From Pseudomonas mucidolens (GTDB taxonomy: Bacteria; Pseudomonadota; Gammaproteobacteria; Pseudomonadales; Pseudomonadaceae): DNA of 64,000 bases. Where the stretch lies: assembly GCF_900106045.1 (NCBI RefSeq), contig NZ_LT629802.1, positions 4,588,001 to 4,652,000 on the forward strand, written 5' to 3'. The notes beneath the pieces are model-generated. The model searched no databases. It was not told where the DNA came from and saw only the letters and a list, made by a program, of their open reading frames with translations. Positions 35,541 through 47,182 of the stretch are shown piece after piece (within the stretch, counting starts at the first letter, position 1; the number at the start of each line of letters is the position of its first letter). A program made the position numbers and the translations under genes.

Positions 35541-36836
35541 TTAGAACACGTTGATCGGGTAGTCGGCGAACAGACGCAATTCGTTACCACCCACGTTGTA
35601 GTTGCTGGCGTTGTTGGATACGCGCAACCAGGAAGCACGCGCACGCAGGCTCAGGTCCTTGGCTGGACCCGACTGTACGACGTATTTGAACTGGTTGAAG
35701 ATCTCACGCTCGGTGCCATCGCCGCGACCGCTGCCGTCGTCGATGTTGGTGCCGCGCACGTAAGCGATGTTGTAGGTCAAGCCCGGTACACCGAAGGCGC
35801 TGAAGTCCAGGCCGTAGCCTGCCTGCCAGGAACGCTCGTCCTTGCCGTTGAAGTCAGACCAGAACGAGTTGGCCAGCAGGATGGTGTTACCACCGTCACC
35901 GATGCCGCTGAATCGGGTGTTGTCGCGATAACCGCCATACATGTAACCGGTGTCACCACTACTGCGCTGGTGCGCCAGGGTCAGGCTGTGCGGACCGAAT
36001 GCCCATGTCGCGCCCAGGCTCCAGATCTTGTTGTCGCGGGCGTTGGCGTCACCTTGGGTTTGCAGGGCGAAGCTCTTGTCCAGCTTGGTCTTGTAGCCGT
36101 TGAAGTCAAAGGTCAACGATTGCTGCTCTGGCAGGGCCAGCACGTAGTTGACGTTGATGTATTGCTTCTTCAACACATCTTCCATGTCGGAAGCGTACAG
36201 GGCCGCCGACAGGCTTTCGGTGAACTTGTAGCTACCGCCCAGGTAGGAGATGTTTTTCAGTTTGCCGCTGTCGGTGCCTTCGGCGCCTTTTTGGGCTTCC
36301 TTGGTGAAGCGACCGCCTTGCAGCTCAAGGCCTTCGATCTCTTTGGAAATGATCGAAGTACCGGTGTAGGTTTCCGACAACAGACGCGAGTCGTCGTATT
36401 GCAGGACCGGCACGGTTGGCATCTGCTCACCGTACTTCAGCACGGTGTTGGAGATGCGGGCCTTGACGGCAGCGCCGCCCTTGGCCAGGTCGCTCGCCGC
36501 TTCGCCGCTGTCGCCTTGCTTGAAGAAATTGATGCCGCCAGCACCGCTGCGACCTTTACCACCGTCCAGACGGATGGCGTATTGACCAATCACATCCACA
36601 CCCACACCCACGGTGCCTTGGGTGAAACCGGATTCGAACGTGCCGATGAAACCCTGGCCCCATTCGGCTTTGTCCTGCTGACCGTTCTTGTAGTCGCGGC
36701 TGATGTACGCATTACGCACCGCGATGTTCAAGTGGCTGTCCTCTACAAACCCCTTGGACTGCTCCTGGTCGTTAGCCATTGCCTGCGTAGCGCTCAAAAT
36801 CCCCAGAGCAAGCAGACCCATCCGTTTGTTCAACAT
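35541..36836 (-). CDS. OprD-family outer membrane porin
   Basis: 431 residues from ATG 36836 (AAGGA site 8 bases before). The frame runs on to 36917 but that leader lacks a signal peptide; from 36836 there is a good one with cleavage after QAMA. The mature N-terminus FVEDSHLNIAVRNAYISRDY is typical of OprD and the C-terminus ends in an aromatic beta-strand residue (YPINVF) as outer-membrane barrels do. OprD/Opd members take up basic amino acids, carboxylates or similar; the nearby agmatine genes are a hint only. Confidence 0.88.
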   Translation of the reverse strand: MLNKRMGLLALGILSATQAMANDQEQSKGFVEDSHLNIAVRNAYISRDYKNGQQDKAEWGQGFIGTFESGFTQGTVGVGVDVIGQYAIRLDGGKGRSGAGGINFFKQGDSGEAASDLAKGGAAVKARISNTVLKYGEQMPTVPVLQYDDSRLLSETYTGTSIISKEIEGLELQGGRFTKEAQKGAEGTDSGKLKNISYLGGSYKFTESLSAALYASDMEDVLKKQYINVNYVLALPEQQSLTFDFNGYKTKLDKSFALQTQGDANARDNKIWSLGATWAFGPHSLTLAHQRSSGDTGYMYGGYRDNTRFSGIGDGGNTILLANSFWSDFNGKDERSWQAGYGLDFSAFGVPGLTYNIAYVRGTNIDDGSGRGDGTEREIFNQFKYVVQSGPAKDLSLRARASWLRVSNNASNYNVGGNELRLFADYPINVF

Positions 36837-36919
36837 TTTCTTATTCCTTATTACTGGTTGAGTACGCGCTGTGGCACCTGGCTCCGTTTGCATTGTTGAT
36901 GTCGACTTTTCCGCCAATG

Positions 36920-36961
36920 AAAAAAGGCCCGCGGACGACTGAATGGCCGCGAGCCTTTTTT
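36920..36961. terminator. Bidirectional Rho-independent terminator
   Basis: A run of A (36920-36925), GGCCCGCGG (36926-36934), loop, CCGCGAGCC (36947-36955, one mismatch), then six T (36956-36961). Probably ends the minus-strand gene at 37253 and insulates the porin promoter region. Confidence 0.75.
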
Positions 36962-37252
36962 ATTATTGGAGAGTCATGGCGGTTAGCCACAGGCGTTGGG
37001 GCGAATCCTAGCCGCGCCTTTCGCCATGTGTCAATTTCGTGAATCGTCTGGGCTTAGGCGAAAAAAATCTAAGCGACGCCAATTGGCCATCACCCAGAAA
37101 TGCGGATGCGCTTCAGGTTCACGACGTGAAAAGCGTCGAGGACGCGGCTCAGCGGCCTGCAACGCTCCCGCAGCATCCAGCACTGGGACTTATAAAGTCT
37201 AAACACAGCGGGTCGCTCCCATTCCAGATGGGAGCGATCATCTCGGAGCTGG
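36962..37252. other. Intergenic, nothing recognised
   Basis: About 290 bases between the terminator and the small minus-strand gene. Short plus-strand frames exist but have neither ribosome sites nor recognisable products. Confidence 0.4.
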
Positions 37253-37465
37253 TTAGTTTTTGATCAGCTCACACAGCACTTGCACTTCAGCCTCGCTGAG
37301 CAAGCCGGCCGGATAACGCTCCCTCATCAGCCGTTGCGGATCAGCTTTTCTGATCTGATGCGAACCGTTTGTCTTCAACCAGCACGCCAACGCATGAATG
37401 GCGTCCCGGTGCACCATCAGAGGATGGGACGTGCGCTTGTAGACAAGGTTGATATCAGCATTCAT
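37253..37465 (-). CDS. Small conserved hypothetical protein
   Basis: 70 residues, MNADINLVYKRTSHPLMVHR then a helical region ending LLSEAEVQVLCELIKN. No family recognised. AGGAG lies 8 bases before the ATG, which together with the following terminator supports a real gene. No signal peptide or TM. Confidence 0.5.
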   Translation of the reverse strand: MNADINLVYKRTSHPLMVHRDAIHALACWLKTNGSHQIRKADPQRLMRERYPAGLLSEAEVQVLCELIKN

Positions 37466-37709
37466 TTCGACGCTCTCCTACTGCTGGAGCGGCTAACTTA
37501 CTCAAGGTTTGTGACAGAACTGCGCAGTCATATTCCCGAACCACTGTCGCAACGCTGATACAAGAGCTATGCCAATGTGCCGATTTACCGGGGCCTGCGG
37601 GCAAGAAAAAAGCCCACGCCCCCTGACGGGCCATGGGCTTGTCGCATTTGCCGGAATCATTTCCCGACGGCCAGCCGCTTTACTCAGCAGTCGGCTGTTA
37701 CAACTGCAC

Positions 37710-38816
37710 TCAGTTTTTCTGCGGCGCGGGCTGTTGTTGGGTCAGGCAGTGAATATTACCGCCGCCCAGTAACAGTTCACGGCCCGGCACCATCACCACT
37801 TCGTGTTGCGGGAACAGGTCCTGGAGAATTTCTCGCGCACGGCTGTCCAGCGGGTCGTCAAAACTCGGCGCGATAATGCCGCCATTGACGATCAGGAAGT
37901 TGACGTAGGAACCGGCCAGCCGCACCGTTGGATTACGTTCCTGAGTGCCGTCCACCGGATCGACACCGGCGCATTCTTCCTCAGTGGCGTACAGCGGCCC
38001 GGGGATCGGCATTTTATGCACGATGAACGAACGTCCCTTCGCATCAGTGCTGCCTTGCAGCACCTCCATTGCCGCGTGGCAGCGGGCATGGTTCGGGTCT
38101 TGCGGATCGTCGGTCCAGGCCAGCAGCACTTCGCCAGGGCGCACGTAGCAGCAGAAGTTATCCACATGACCGTCGGTTTCGTCGTTGAACAGCCCGTCCG
38201 GCAGCCAGATGATCTTATCCACAGCCAGATTGGCGCTGAGCAGCGTTTCGATTTGCCCACGGTCAAGGTGCGGGTTGCGATTAGGGTTAAGCAGGCACTC
38301 TTCGGTGGTGATCAAGGTGCCTTCGCCGTCGACGTGGATCGAGCCGCCCTCCAGCACAAAACCTTCGGTGCGGTAACGCGGGCTGCGCTCGATCTCCAGA
38401 ATCTTGCCGCCCACCTGGGAATCACGGTTCCAGGGCGAATACAGGCCCCCGTCAAAACCGCCCCACGCGTTGAAATCCCAGTTCACCCCACGCACTTCGC
38501 CATTATCATTGATCACGAACGTCGGGCCGGTATCACGCACCCACGCATCGTCACTGGACATCTCCACCACACGAATATTCGGCACGTCCAGGCGGGCCCG
38601 TGCGTTCTCGTACTGAGCGGCCGAGACCGCCACCGTCACCGGTTCAAAGCGCGCGATGGCCTTGGCTACGGCCACATGGGCAGCCTGCGCGGGCTTGCCG
38701 CCCAGGCGCCAGTTGTCCGCACGCTCGGGCCAGATCATCCAGGCCTGGGTTTGGGCCGCCCACTCGGCGGGCATATAGAAGCCGTCTGCGCGTGGTGTGC
38801 TGTGCAAGGTGGTCAT
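37710..38816 (-). CDS. aguA: Agmatine deiminase
   Basis: 368 residues. Converts agmatine to N-carbamoylputrescine plus ammonia. Guanidine-modifying fold: [20 protein letters not shown] near the N-terminus, [33 protein letters not shown] with the catalytic His, and the nucleophile Cys357 in [11 protein letters not shown]. Follows aguB by 5 bases on the same strand, so the two form an operon giving putrescine from arginine via agmatine. Confidence 0.95.
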   Translation of the reverse strand: MTTLHSTPRADGFYMPAEWAAQTQAWMIWPERADNWRLGGKPAQAAHVAVAKAIARFEPVTVAVSAAQYENARARLDVPNIRVVEMSSDDAWVRDTGPTFVINDNGEVRGVNWDFNAWGGFDGGLYSPWNRDSQVGGKILEIERSPRYRTEGFVLEGGSIHVDGEGTLITTEECLLNPNRNPHLDRGQIETLLSANLAVDKIIWLPDGLFNDETDGHVDNFCCYVRPGEVLLAWTDDPQDPNHARCHAAMEVLQGSTDAKGRSFIVHKMPIPGPLYATEEECAGVDPVDGTQERNPTVRLAGSYVNFLIVNGGIIAPSFDDPLDSRAREILQDLFPQHEVVMVPGRELLLGGGNIHCLTQQQPAPQKN

Positions 38817-38821
38817 GGCGA

Positions 38822-39700
<879 letters not shown>

Positions 39701-40053
39701 GAATCATCTCCTGGGTGGTGGTCAGTGATCAGATTGGCAGTGATCGATGACAAAAAGGGGAATACTGGACGCCAGTGTATCGCGTCGGGGCTGCGGACGA
39801 CTTTATAGCGGATAAAAATCGACTATTGAAGAACAAATAATTCCTTTCGTCTAAAAATACTCAAAACAGCCCGATAAAAATCGATAAAATGCCGCTAATC
39901 GTAAATTTTTCTGGTGTTGTCAGGTATCTATAATCGGCCACTGACAACAGGAATGACGCAACCTTCGAGCAGCGGCCCCTTGCACCGCGGCGCTGCACAA
40001 CACAAGCTATGCCCCATTCGCTTAATGTCCGTCTAAGGAAAAGGCCTCTCGAC
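39701..40053. promoter_or_regulatory. Divergent regulatory region of aguBA and the rml operon
   Basis: About 350 AT-rich bases. Two identical copies of GATAAAAATCGA lie at 39811-39822 and 39873-39884, 62 bases apart. A TATAAT at 39929-39934 is a candidate -10 for rfbB, without a good -35. No known operator was recognised. Confidence 0.4.
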
Positions 40054-41136
40054 ATGCGCATTCTCGTCACTGGCGGCGCTGGCTTCATCGGCTCCGCACT
40101 GATCCGCCATTTGATTCAAGACACTCACCATGAAGTGCTCAACCTCGACAAACTCACCTACGCCGGCAATCTCGAGTCGCTAGGCAGCATCGCGACCGAT
40201 AGCCGCTATGAGTTCGTCCAGGCCGATATCATCGACCAGCCAGCCGTCAGCGCTGTCCTGGCACGTTTCCAGCCCCAGGCCATCATGCACCTGGCGGCGG
40301 AGTCCCATGTCGATCGCTCCATCGACGGCCCGTCGGACTTCATCCAGACCAATATTGTCGGCACCTACAGCCTGCTGGAAGCCGCGCGTGCCTATTGGCA
40401 GCAGTTGGAAGAGCCGGCCAGGAGCGCTTTCCGCTTCCATCACATTTCCACCGACGAGGTGTATGGCGACCTGCATGGCGTCGATGACCTGTTTACCGAA
40501 ACCACGCCTTACGCGCCCAGCTCGCCATACTCTGCCAGCAAGGCTGCGTCCGACCATCTGGTCCGCGCCTGGCAGCGCACTTATGGCCTGCCGGTGCTGT
40601 TGACCAACTGCTCGAACAACTATGGGCCGTTCCACTTCCCCGAGAAGCTGATCCCGCTGGTGATTCTCAACGCGCTGGCTGGAAAACCGTTGCCGGTATA
40701 TGGCGATGGCCTGCAAGTGCGCGACTGGCTGTTCGTTGAGGACCACGCCCGTGCGCTGCTCAAAGTGGTCACCGAAGGCGTGGTGGGCGAGACCTACAAC
40801 ATCGGCGGTCACAACGAGCAGAAGAACATCGATGTGGTCCGCAGCATCTGCGGCCTGCTGGAAGAACTGGCGCCCCAGCGCCCGGCGGGCGTCGCGCAGT
40901 TCTGCGACCTGATCACGTTCGTCAAGGACCGCCCCGGCCACGATCAGCGCTACGCCATCGACGCCAGCAAGATCGAACGCGAACTGGGTTGGGTTCCTGA
41001 AGAAACATTTGAAACCGGCCTGCGCAAAACCGTGCAGTGGTACCTCGATAATCTGGAATGGTGCCGCAGGGTCCAGGACGGCAGCTATCAAGGCGAACGA
41101 CTCGGCAACACTGACATGAAGGATCTGATCGCATGA
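40054..41136 (+). CDS. rfbB: dTDP-glucose 4,6-dehydratase
   Basis: 360 residues from ATG 40054 (the frame from 40009 adds a poor leader). Short-chain dehydrogenase fold: NAD-binding [19 protein letters not shown] (active-site TDE), [12 protein letters not shown] (Tyr and Lys). Second step of dTDP-L-rhamnose synthesis. Stop overlaps rfbA by four bases. Confidence 0.95.
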   Translation: MRILVTGGAGFIGSALIRHLIQDTHHEVLNLDKLTYAGNLESLGSIATDSRYEFVQADIIDQPAVSAVLARFQPQAIMHLAAESHVDRSIDGPSDFIQTNIVGTYSLLEAARAYWQQLEEPARSAFRFHHISTDEVYGDLHGVDDLFTETTPYAPSSPYSASKAASDHLVRAWQRTYGLPVLLTNCSNNYGPFHFPEKLIPLVILNALAGKPLPVYGDGLQVRDWLFVEDHARALLKVVTEGVVGETYNIGGHNEQKNIDVVRSICGLLEELAPQRPAGVAQFCDLITFVKDRPGHDQRYAIDASKIERELGWVPEETFETGLRKTVQWYLDNLEWCRRVQDGSYQGERLGNTDMKDLIA

Positions 41137-42008
41137 TGAAGGGAATCGTATTGGCCGGCGGCTCCGGCACTCGTTTGCACCCGATTACACTGGGTGTTTC
41201 CAAGCAATTGTTGCCGGTGTACGACAAGCCAATGATCTACTACCCGATCTCGGTGCTGATGCTGGCCGGGATCAAGGACATCCTGGTGATTTCCACGCCG
41301 GTGGATTTGCCGCAGTACCGTAACCTGCTGGGCGATGGCAGCCAGTTCGGCGTGCGCTTCAGCTATGCGGAGCAGCCAGCGCCGGATGGTTTGGCGCAAG
41401 CATTCCTGATCGGTGAAGCGTTCATCGGCAACGATCCGGTATGCCTGATCCTGGGCGACAATATCTTCCACGGCCAACACTTTGGCGACCAGTTGCGCAG
41501 CGCTGCAGAGCGTCCTAGCGGAGCCACTGTCTTCGGTTATTGGGTCAAGGACCCGGAACGTTTTGGCGTGATCGACTTCGACCAGCAAGGCCGCGCACTG
41601 TCCATCGAAGAAAAACCGGCCAAGCCTAAATCGTCCTACGCCGTGACCGGCCTGTATTTCTACGACAACGATGTGATCCAGATCGCCAAGGCGGTCAAGC
41701 CTTCGCCCCGAGGCGAGCTTGAGATCACCGACGTCAACAACGCCTACCTCCAGCGTGGCGACCTGCATGTGGAGCGCTTCGGCCGTGGCTTTGCCTGGCT
41801 CGATACAGGCACCCACGACAGCCTGCTGGAAGCTTCGACCTACGTGCAGACCATCGAGCACCGCCAGGGCTTGAAAGTGGCCTGCCTTGAAGAGATCGCC
41901 TACGAGAACGGCTGGATCGACCGCGATCATCTGCTGGAGCGCGCCAAGTATTTCGGCAAGACCGGCTACGGCCAATACCTCTACTCGCTGGCGGGTGAGC
42001 GCCAATGA
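41133..42008 (+). CDS. rfbA: Glucose-1-phosphate thymidylyltransferase
   Basis: 291 residues. [20 protein letters not shown] is the nucleotidyltransferase signature; [15 protein letters not shown] and [20 protein letters not shown] are the RmlA-specific parts. Makes dTDP-glucose, the first step of the pathway. ATGA overlaps on both sides tie it to the operon. Confidence 0.95.
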   Translation: MMKGIVLAGGSGTRLHPITLGVSKQLLPVYDKPMIYYPISVLMLAGIKDILVISTPVDLPQYRNLLGDGSQFGVRFSYAEQPAPDGLAQAFLIGEAFIGNDPVCLILGDNIFHGQHFGDQLRSAAERPSGATVFGYWVKDPERFGVIDFDQQGRALSIEEKPAKPKSSYAVTGLYFYDNDVIQIAKAVKPSPRGELEITDVNNAYLQRGDLHVERFGRGFAWLDTGTHDSLLEASTYVQTIEHRQGLKVACLEEIAYENGWIDRDHLLERAKYFGKTGYGQYLYSLAGERQ

Positions 42009-42550
42009 ATGCAGTTGAGACCTCGCTCCCAGGCGTGCTGATCATCGAACCGAAAGTATTCGGTGATGATCGCGGTTTTTTCTACGAAAGCTTTAACGCC
42101 CGCGCTTTCGAACATGCCACGGGACTCAAGCGCGACTTCGTGCAGGACAACCATTCCCGCTCGCAAAAAGGCGTATTGCGGGGCCTGCATTATCAGCTCG
42201 AGCACACCCAAGGCAAACTGGTACGCGTCACAGTCGGCGAAGTATTGGACGTCGCCGTCGACATCCGCCGCAGCTCGCCGAACTTCGGACGGTGGGTGGG
42301 CGTGCGGCTCTCGGCGCAGAACCACCGTCAGCTATGGGTGCCGGAAGGCTTCGCCCACGGCTTTGTGGTGTTGAGCGACCACGCCGAGTTCCTCTACAAG
42401 ACCACCGACTACTACCAGCCAAGCGCCGAACGTTGCATTCTCTGGAATGACCCGACACTGGCCATTGACTGGGAACTGAGCGAGCCGCCACAACTGTCCG
42501 CGAAGGACCGGATTGGTAAAACCCTGACGGAAGCCGACCTGTTCCCATGA
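42005..42550 (+). CDS. rfbC: dTDP-4-dehydrorhamnose 3,5-epimerase
   Basis: 181 residues, cupin fold. Signatures [35 protein letters not shown] (with the catalytic His) and [15 protein letters not shown]. Third step of rhamnose precursor synthesis. Overlaps rfbA and rfbD by four bases each. Confidence 0.95.
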   Translation: MNAVETSLPGVLIIEPKVFGDDRGFFYESFNARAFEHATGLKRDFVQDNHSRSQKGVLRGLHYQLEHTQGKLVRVTVGEVLDVAVDIRRSSPNFGRWVGVRLSAQNHRQLWVPEGFAHGFVVLSDHAEFLYKTTDYYQPSAERCILWNDPTLAIDWELSEPPQLSAKDRIGKTLTEADLFP

Positions 42551-43416
42551 AAATCCTGATCACCGGCCAGCACGGCCAAGTCTCCCGTGAGTTGCAGCAG
42601 CGACTCGCCGACCTGGGCGAGTTAATCGTCCTGGGGCGCGACCAGCTAGACCTGGCAGACGTCGAACAGATCCGCCAGCAAGTGCGCGCCCAGCGTCCGG
42701 ACCTGATCATCAACGCCGCGGCGCACACCGCCGTCGATCAGGCCGAAAGCGAACCGGATGCGGCCTTCGCGATCAACGCCATCGCGCCGGGCATCCTCGC
42801 CGAGGAAGCCAAGGCCTTGGGCATTCCGCTGATTCATTACTCCACGGACTACGTGTTCGACGGCAGTAAATCGACACCCTACACCGAAGACGACGTGACC
42901 CACCCGCTGGGTGTCTACGGCCAGAGCAAACTGGCCGGCGAACAGGCCATCGCGGCAGTGGGCGGCGAGTACCTGATTCTGCGCACCAGTTGGGTCTACT
43001 CGTCCCACGGCAAGAATTTCCTGCTGACCATGCAGCGCTTGCTGCAGGAAAAACCGCAGATGCGCATCGTTGCCGACCAGATTGGCGCACCAACCTGGGC
43101 CGGCACCATCGCCCACAGCACCCGCGCACTGATCGAGCGCTGGCAGGCTGGTCAGGCCGGAGAGTGGGGTGTCTATCACTTGACAGCCCGGGGCGAGACG
43201 TCCTGGTTCGGTTTTGCCCAAGCCATTGGCGAGCAACTGCTGGCCGAAGGTAAACCCTGCGCCCAGCTGGAGCCGATTCCTTCCAGCGCCTACCCAACGC
43301 CAGCCCAGCGTCCGCTGAACTCGCGTCTCGACTGCAGTCGCCTGCACCAGCAATGGAAAATAGCTCAACCGCAGTGGCACGAAGCATTGCGCGAGTGTCT
43401 TGCACAGCAGCACTAG
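42547..43416 (+). CDS. rfbD: dTDP-4-dehydrorhamnose reductase
   Basis: 289 residues. NADPH-binding start [36 protein letters not shown] and YGQSKLAGEQAI (Tyr/Lys pair). Last step to dTDP-L-rhamnose, used for O-antigen, rhamnolipid or other glycans. dctB starts 36 bp further on the same strand, so some readthrough into it is likely. Confidence 0.95.
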   Translation: MKILITGQHGQVSRELQQRLADLGELIVLGRDQLDLADVEQIRQQVRAQRPDLIINAAAHTAVDQAESEPDAAFAINAIAPGILAEEAKALGIPLIHYSTDYVFDGSKSTPYTEDDVTHPLGVYGQSKLAGEQAIAAVGGEYLILRTSWVYSSHGKNFLLTMQRLLQEKPQMRIVADQIGAPTWAGTIAHSTRALIERWQAGQAGEWGVYHLTARGETSWFGFAQAIGEQLLAEGKPCAQLEPIPSSAYPTPAQRPLNSRLDCSRLHQQWKIAQPQWHEALRECLAQQH

Positions 43417-43452
43417 GCATAATGCGCCTGTACCCACAGGCGCACGACTTCC

Positions 43453-45261
43453 ATGACTCCAGCCCTTCCGCGAAGACCCCGCTGGCGCAGCCTCGCCTTA
43501 CTGGCGCTGTGCCTGGCACCGCTGCTATGGCCGCTGGAGCATCTGGCCGAACGCTATTACCGCAGTGAACTGGCCGGACAGAATCGCCAGACCCTGGACC
43601 TGTACGTCGCCAACCTGCTGGGCACCCTGCACCGCTACGAAATCCTGCCGCAGATCCTCGGCGACTTGCCGGCCTTGCGCATCGCCCTGAAAACCCCGCA
43701 AGTCAGCACCAACCTGGTCAGCGCCAACCAGTTGCTCAAGCAGGTCGCGGCCCAGGCTGGCGTGGAAGTGATGTACCTGATGGACACCAGCGGCAAGACA
43801 CTGGCGGCCTCGAACTGGGACAAACAGGACAGTTTCGTTGGCCGCAACTTTTCTTTCCGTCCGTACTTCATGGAAGCCATGGACGGGCGCCTGGGACGCT
43901 TTTTCGGCCTGGGTACCACGTCGGCCAAGCGCGGCTATTTCTTCGCCGCCGCGGTGCGTGAAGACGAACACGTGATAGGCGTACTGGTGGTCAAGGTCGA
44001 CCTGGACCACACCGAAAGCCTCTGGGGCCAGACCCCGGAACAACTGTTGGTCAGCGACCATAATGGCGTGGTGATCCTGACCTCGCGCCCTCAATGGCGC
44101 TTTCGTGCCACCCGCCCCCTGACCGACGCCGAACGCCAGGCCATCATCGCCATCCAGCCCTACCCCACCCGCAACCCACAGCCGCTGAACCTCAGCGCCA
44201 GTGCCTGGCTGCGACAATCCACCGAAATCGCCGAAACCGGCTGGAATGTCTCGATTCTTGCGCCACGCACCCTGATTGATCGACCGGTGCACACGGTGGT
44301 TGCCGTCGGTGGGGCGACCTTGCTGGTGCTGATGTTGCTGCTGGGGCTGATGATGCAGCGTCGGCGCCATTACCTTGAGCGCATCGCCTTCGAGGCCAAG
44401 GCCAGGCGCGAGTTGGAAATGCGCGTGATCGAGCGTACCAGCGACCTGGAAGGCCTCAACCGGCGTCTCAAGCAGGAAGTGCTGGAGCGCGAGACCGCCC
44501 AGCAGGAACTGGTGCGGGCCCAGGATGACTTGGTACAAGCCGGCAAACTGTCGGCGCTGGGTACCATGTCAGCGAGTATCAGCCACGAACTCAACCAGCC
44601 ACTGGCGGCCATTCGCAGCTACGCGGAAAATGCTGAAATTCTTCTCGATCATCAGCGCAACGACGATGCGCGGGGCAATCTCAAGCTGATCAGCGAACTG
44701 ACCGGGCGCATGGCCTCGATCATTGCGCATTTGCGAGCCTTTGCCCGTCGCGATCGGCATGCACCGGAAAGCGTGGCGCTGCAACCGGCGCTGGACGATG
44801 CCCTGGCATTGCTGGCCAAGCGTCGCCGGGCGATGGAAGTCGAGCTGATTCGCGACTTGCCGGAGGCAACCTTGTGGGTGGAAGCCGGCGAAACCCGGCT
44901 GCGCCAGGTGCTGGGCAACCTGCTGGCCAATGCCCTCGACGCGCTGACCGAGAAAGGCCCGCCGCGCAAACTGTGGCTGAGTGCCGAATCCACCGGAGAC
45001 GGCGTCAACCTGTACATCCGCGACAATGGACCGGGATTCTGCATGGAGGCCTTGGGTCGCGCTAGCGAACCCTTCTACACCACCAAGACCCGTACTCAGG
45101 GCCTGGGGTTGGGCCTGGCCATTTGTGACACGCTGATGCGTGCTTTTGGCGGTGAACTGCTGTTCGCTAATCACAAGGAAGGTGGCGCATTGTTAACCTT
45201 GAAACTACGTGCCGGAGCACCGGGCGTCAGTTTGCAACCGTCCGAGGACCGCAGCGTATGA
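43453..45261 (+). CDS. dctB: C4-dicarboxylate sensor histidine kinase
   Basis: 602 residues. TM1 (about 12-26), periplasmic double-PDC sensor (about 40-280; SFRPYFMEAMDGRLGRFFGL is typical DctB), TM2 (TVVAVGGATLLVLMLLLGLM), coiled linker, HisKA with His378 (SASISHELNQPLAAI) and HATPase (NLLANALDAL, DNGPGF, GLGLGLAIC). Phosphorylates DctD in response to succinate, fumarate or malate. ATGA overlap with dctD. Confidence 0.88.
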   Translation: MTPALPRRPRWRSLALLALCLAPLLWPLEHLAERYYRSELAGQNRQTLDLYVANLLGTLHRYEILPQILGDLPALRIALKTPQVSTNLVSANQLLKQVAAQAGVEVMYLMDTSGKTLAASNWDKQDSFVGRNFSFRPYFMEAMDGRLGRFFGLGTTSAKRGYFFAAAVREDEHVIGVLVVKVDLDHTESLWGQTPEQLLVSDHNGVVILTSRPQWRFRATRPLTDAERQAIIAIQPYPTRNPQPLNLSASAWLRQSTEIAETGWNVSILAPRTLIDRPVHTVVAVGGATLLVLMLLLGLMMQRRRHYLERIAFEAKARRELEMRVIERTSDLEGLNRRLKQEVLERETAQQELVRAQDDLVQAGKLSALGTMSASISHELNQPLAAIRSYAENAEILLDHQRNDDARGNLKLISELTGRMASIIAHLRAFARRDRHAPESVALQPALDDALALLAKRRRAMEVELIRDLPEATLWVEAGETRLRQVLGNLLANALDALTEKGPPRKLWLSAESTGDGVNLYIRDNGPGFCMEALGRASEPFYTTKTRTQGLGLGLAICDTLMRAFGGELLFANHKEGGALLTLKLRAGAPGVSLQPSEDRSV

Positions 45262-46640
45262 GTATCGATAACCAGACTCAGGTGGTGTTGATCGATGACG
45301 ATCCACACTTGCGTCAGGCCCTGTGCCAGACCCTGGACCTGGCCGGATTGAAAGTCCTGCCGCTTGGCGAAGCAAAAGGCCTCACGGCGCGCCTGTCGCG
45401 GGACTGGCCGGGCGTGGTGGTCAGTGATATCCGCATGCCCGGGATGGATGGCCTGGAGTTGCTGGCTGAACTTCACGGCCAGGATGCGGAGCTGCCGGTG
45501 CTGCTGATCACCGGTCATGGCGACGTGCCGCTGGCGGTGCAGGCCATGCGCGCCGGCGCCTACGACTTCCTGGAAAAGCCTTTCGCCAGCGACGCCTTGC
45601 TCGACAGCGTGCGCCGCGCCCTGGCCCTGCGCCAACTGGTGCTCGACAACCGTAGCCTGCGCCTGGCCTTGAGCGATCGTCAGCAATTGAGCACCCGGCT
45701 GGTGGGACAATCTGCGTCGATGCTGCGTCTGCGCGAGCAAATTGGTGCGCTGGCGGCGACCAGGGCCGACGTGCTGATCCTCGGTGAGACCGGCGCGGGC
45801 AAGGAAGTGGTGGCGCGCGCGCTGCATGACCTGTCAAACCGTCGCACCGGGCCGTTTGTGGCCATCAATGCGGGCGCCCTGGCCGAATCGGTGGTGGAGA
45901 GCGAGCTGTTCGGCCACGAACCTGGAGCGTTTACCGGCGCGCAGAAACGGCGCATCGGCAAGTTCGAATTCGCCAACGGCGGCACGCTGTTCCTCGACGA
46001 AATCGAAAGCATGAGCCTGGACGTGCAGGTCAAATTGCTGCGCCTGCTGCAAGAGCGGGTGGTCGAACGCCTGGGCGGCAATCAACTGATCCCGCTGGAC
46101 ATCCGTATCATCGCCGCGACCAAGGAAGACCTGCGCCAGGCTGCCGATCAGGGACGCTTTCGCGCCGACTTGTACTACCGACTCAATGTCGCGCCCCTGC
46201 GCATCCCGCCCCTGCGCGAACGTGGCGAAGATGCCTTGATGCTGTTCCAGCACTTCGCCGACGAAGCCAGCAGTCGTCACGGCCTGCCACTACATGAGTT
46301 ACAGCCGGGTCAGCGGGCGATGCTCTTGCGCCATGACTGGCCAGGCAACGTGCGGGAATTGCAAAACGTTGCCGAACGCTTCGCGCTGGGCCTGGAGTTG
46401 GCGCTGGATAACACGCCGAACAGCCCGGCAGCTGGTGCGCCGATGGCGATGGGCGGGCTGAGCGAACAAGTCGAGCACTTCGAAAAAACCTTGATCGCCG
46501 CCGAATTGGCGCGTCCCCACAGCTCCGTGCGCAGCCTTGCCGAAGCCCTGGGGGTACCGCGCAAAACCTTGCACGACAAATTGCGCAAACACGGGCTGAG
46601 CTTTGCCGACAGCGGCAACCAAAATACCGACGACGAATAA
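45258..46640 (+). CDS. dctD: Sigma-54-dependent response regulator DctD
   Basis: 460 residues: receiver with phosphoacceptor Asp57 (VVVSDIRMPGMDG), AAA+ domain with Walker A GETGAGKE, GAFTGAQKRR loop for sigma-54 contact, Walker B GGTLFLDEIES, and a C-terminal Fis-type HTH (VRSLAEALGVPRKTLHDKLR). Activates dctA-type transport genes, which are not in the window. Confidence 0.9.
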   Translation: MSIDNQTQVVLIDDDPHLRQALCQTLDLAGLKVLPLGEAKGLTARLSRDWPGVVVSDIRMPGMDGLELLAELHGQDAELPVLLITGHGDVPLAVQAMRAGAYDFLEKPFASDALLDSVRRALALRQLVLDNRSLRLALSDRQQLSTRLVGQSASMLRLREQIGALAATRADVLILGETGAGKEVVARALHDLSNRRTGPFVAINAGALAESVVESELFGHEPGAFTGAQKRRIGKFEFANGGTLFLDEIESMSLDVQVKLLRLLQERVVERLGGNQLIPLDIRIIAATKEDLRQAADQGRFRADLYYRLNVAPLRIPPLRERGEDALMLFQHFADEASSRHGLPLHELQPGQRAMLLRHDWPGNVRELQNVAERFALGLELALDNTPNSPAAGAPMAMGGLSEQVEHFEKTLIAAELARPHSSVRSLAEALGVPRKTLHDKLRKHGLSFADSGNQNTDDE

Positions 46641-46666
46641 CCCTTTCCACCCGCCAAGAGACCACC

Positions 46667-47122
46667 ATGAGCCGCGATAGCCGTTACCTGGAATCCATCC
46701 TTCATCACGATATCCCCCTGACCCGGGAGATGGGCCTCAAGGTACTCGGCTGGCAGGATCGGCAGTTACAGTTGCATTTGCCGCTGCAAGCCAACATCAA
46801 TCACAAAAGCACCATGTTCGGTGGCAGCCTGTATTGTGGCGCGGTACTCGCGGGCTGGGGCTGGCTGCACCTGCAACTGCGTGAAGAGGGGATCGAGGAC
46901 GGACATATCGTGATTCAAGAGGGTCAGATCAGCTATCCGCTCCCCGTCACCCGCGATGCCACGGTGCTTTGCCAGGCACCGGAGGACAAGGTCTGGAAAC
47001 GCTTTGTGGCGACGTACAAGCGTTATGGCCGGGCGCGGTTGACGTTGGACACATGGATTGTGAATGAGGGCAGTGAAGAGCAGGCGGTGGCTTTTACCGG
47101 CCAATACGTTCTGCACCGCTAA
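46667..47122 (+). CDS. YiiD_C-type thioesterase
   Basis: 151 residues, hot-dog fold of the YiiD C-terminal family (NINHKSTMFGGSLYCGAVLA, then GWGWLHLQL). Family members are putative acyl-thioesterases; in E. coli YiiD the domain is fused to an acetyltransferase, here it stands alone. Substrate unknown. 26 bp after dctD. Confidence 0.8.
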   Translation: MSRDSRYLESILHHDIPLTREMGLKVLGWQDRQLQLHLPLQANINHKSTMFGGSLYCGAVLAGWGWLHLQLREEGIEDGHIVIQEGQISYPLPVTRDATVLCQAPEDKVWKRFVATYKRYGRARLTLDTWIVNEGSEEQAVAFTGQYVLHR

Positions 47123-47141
47123 AAGCCACAACACCTGACCA

Positions 47142-47165
47142 ATGTGGGTGGGTTTGCTCCCACAT
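47142..47165. repeat. Short palindrome between convergent genes
   Basis: ATGTGGG (47142-47148) inverted at CCCACAT (47159-47165), with a gtttgctc loop region. A worn REP of the gtgggagc type; could also act as a weak terminator for the thioesterase and cysQ genes. Confidence 0.55.
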
Positions 47166-47182
47166 ATTGATTTGCATTGCGC

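Noticed and set aside
35517..36899. Long plus-strand frame (460 codons) across the porin gene
   Set aside because: It is the antisense shadow of the OprD gene, which has a signal peptide, ribosome site and barrel C-terminus; the shadow has no recognisable motif.
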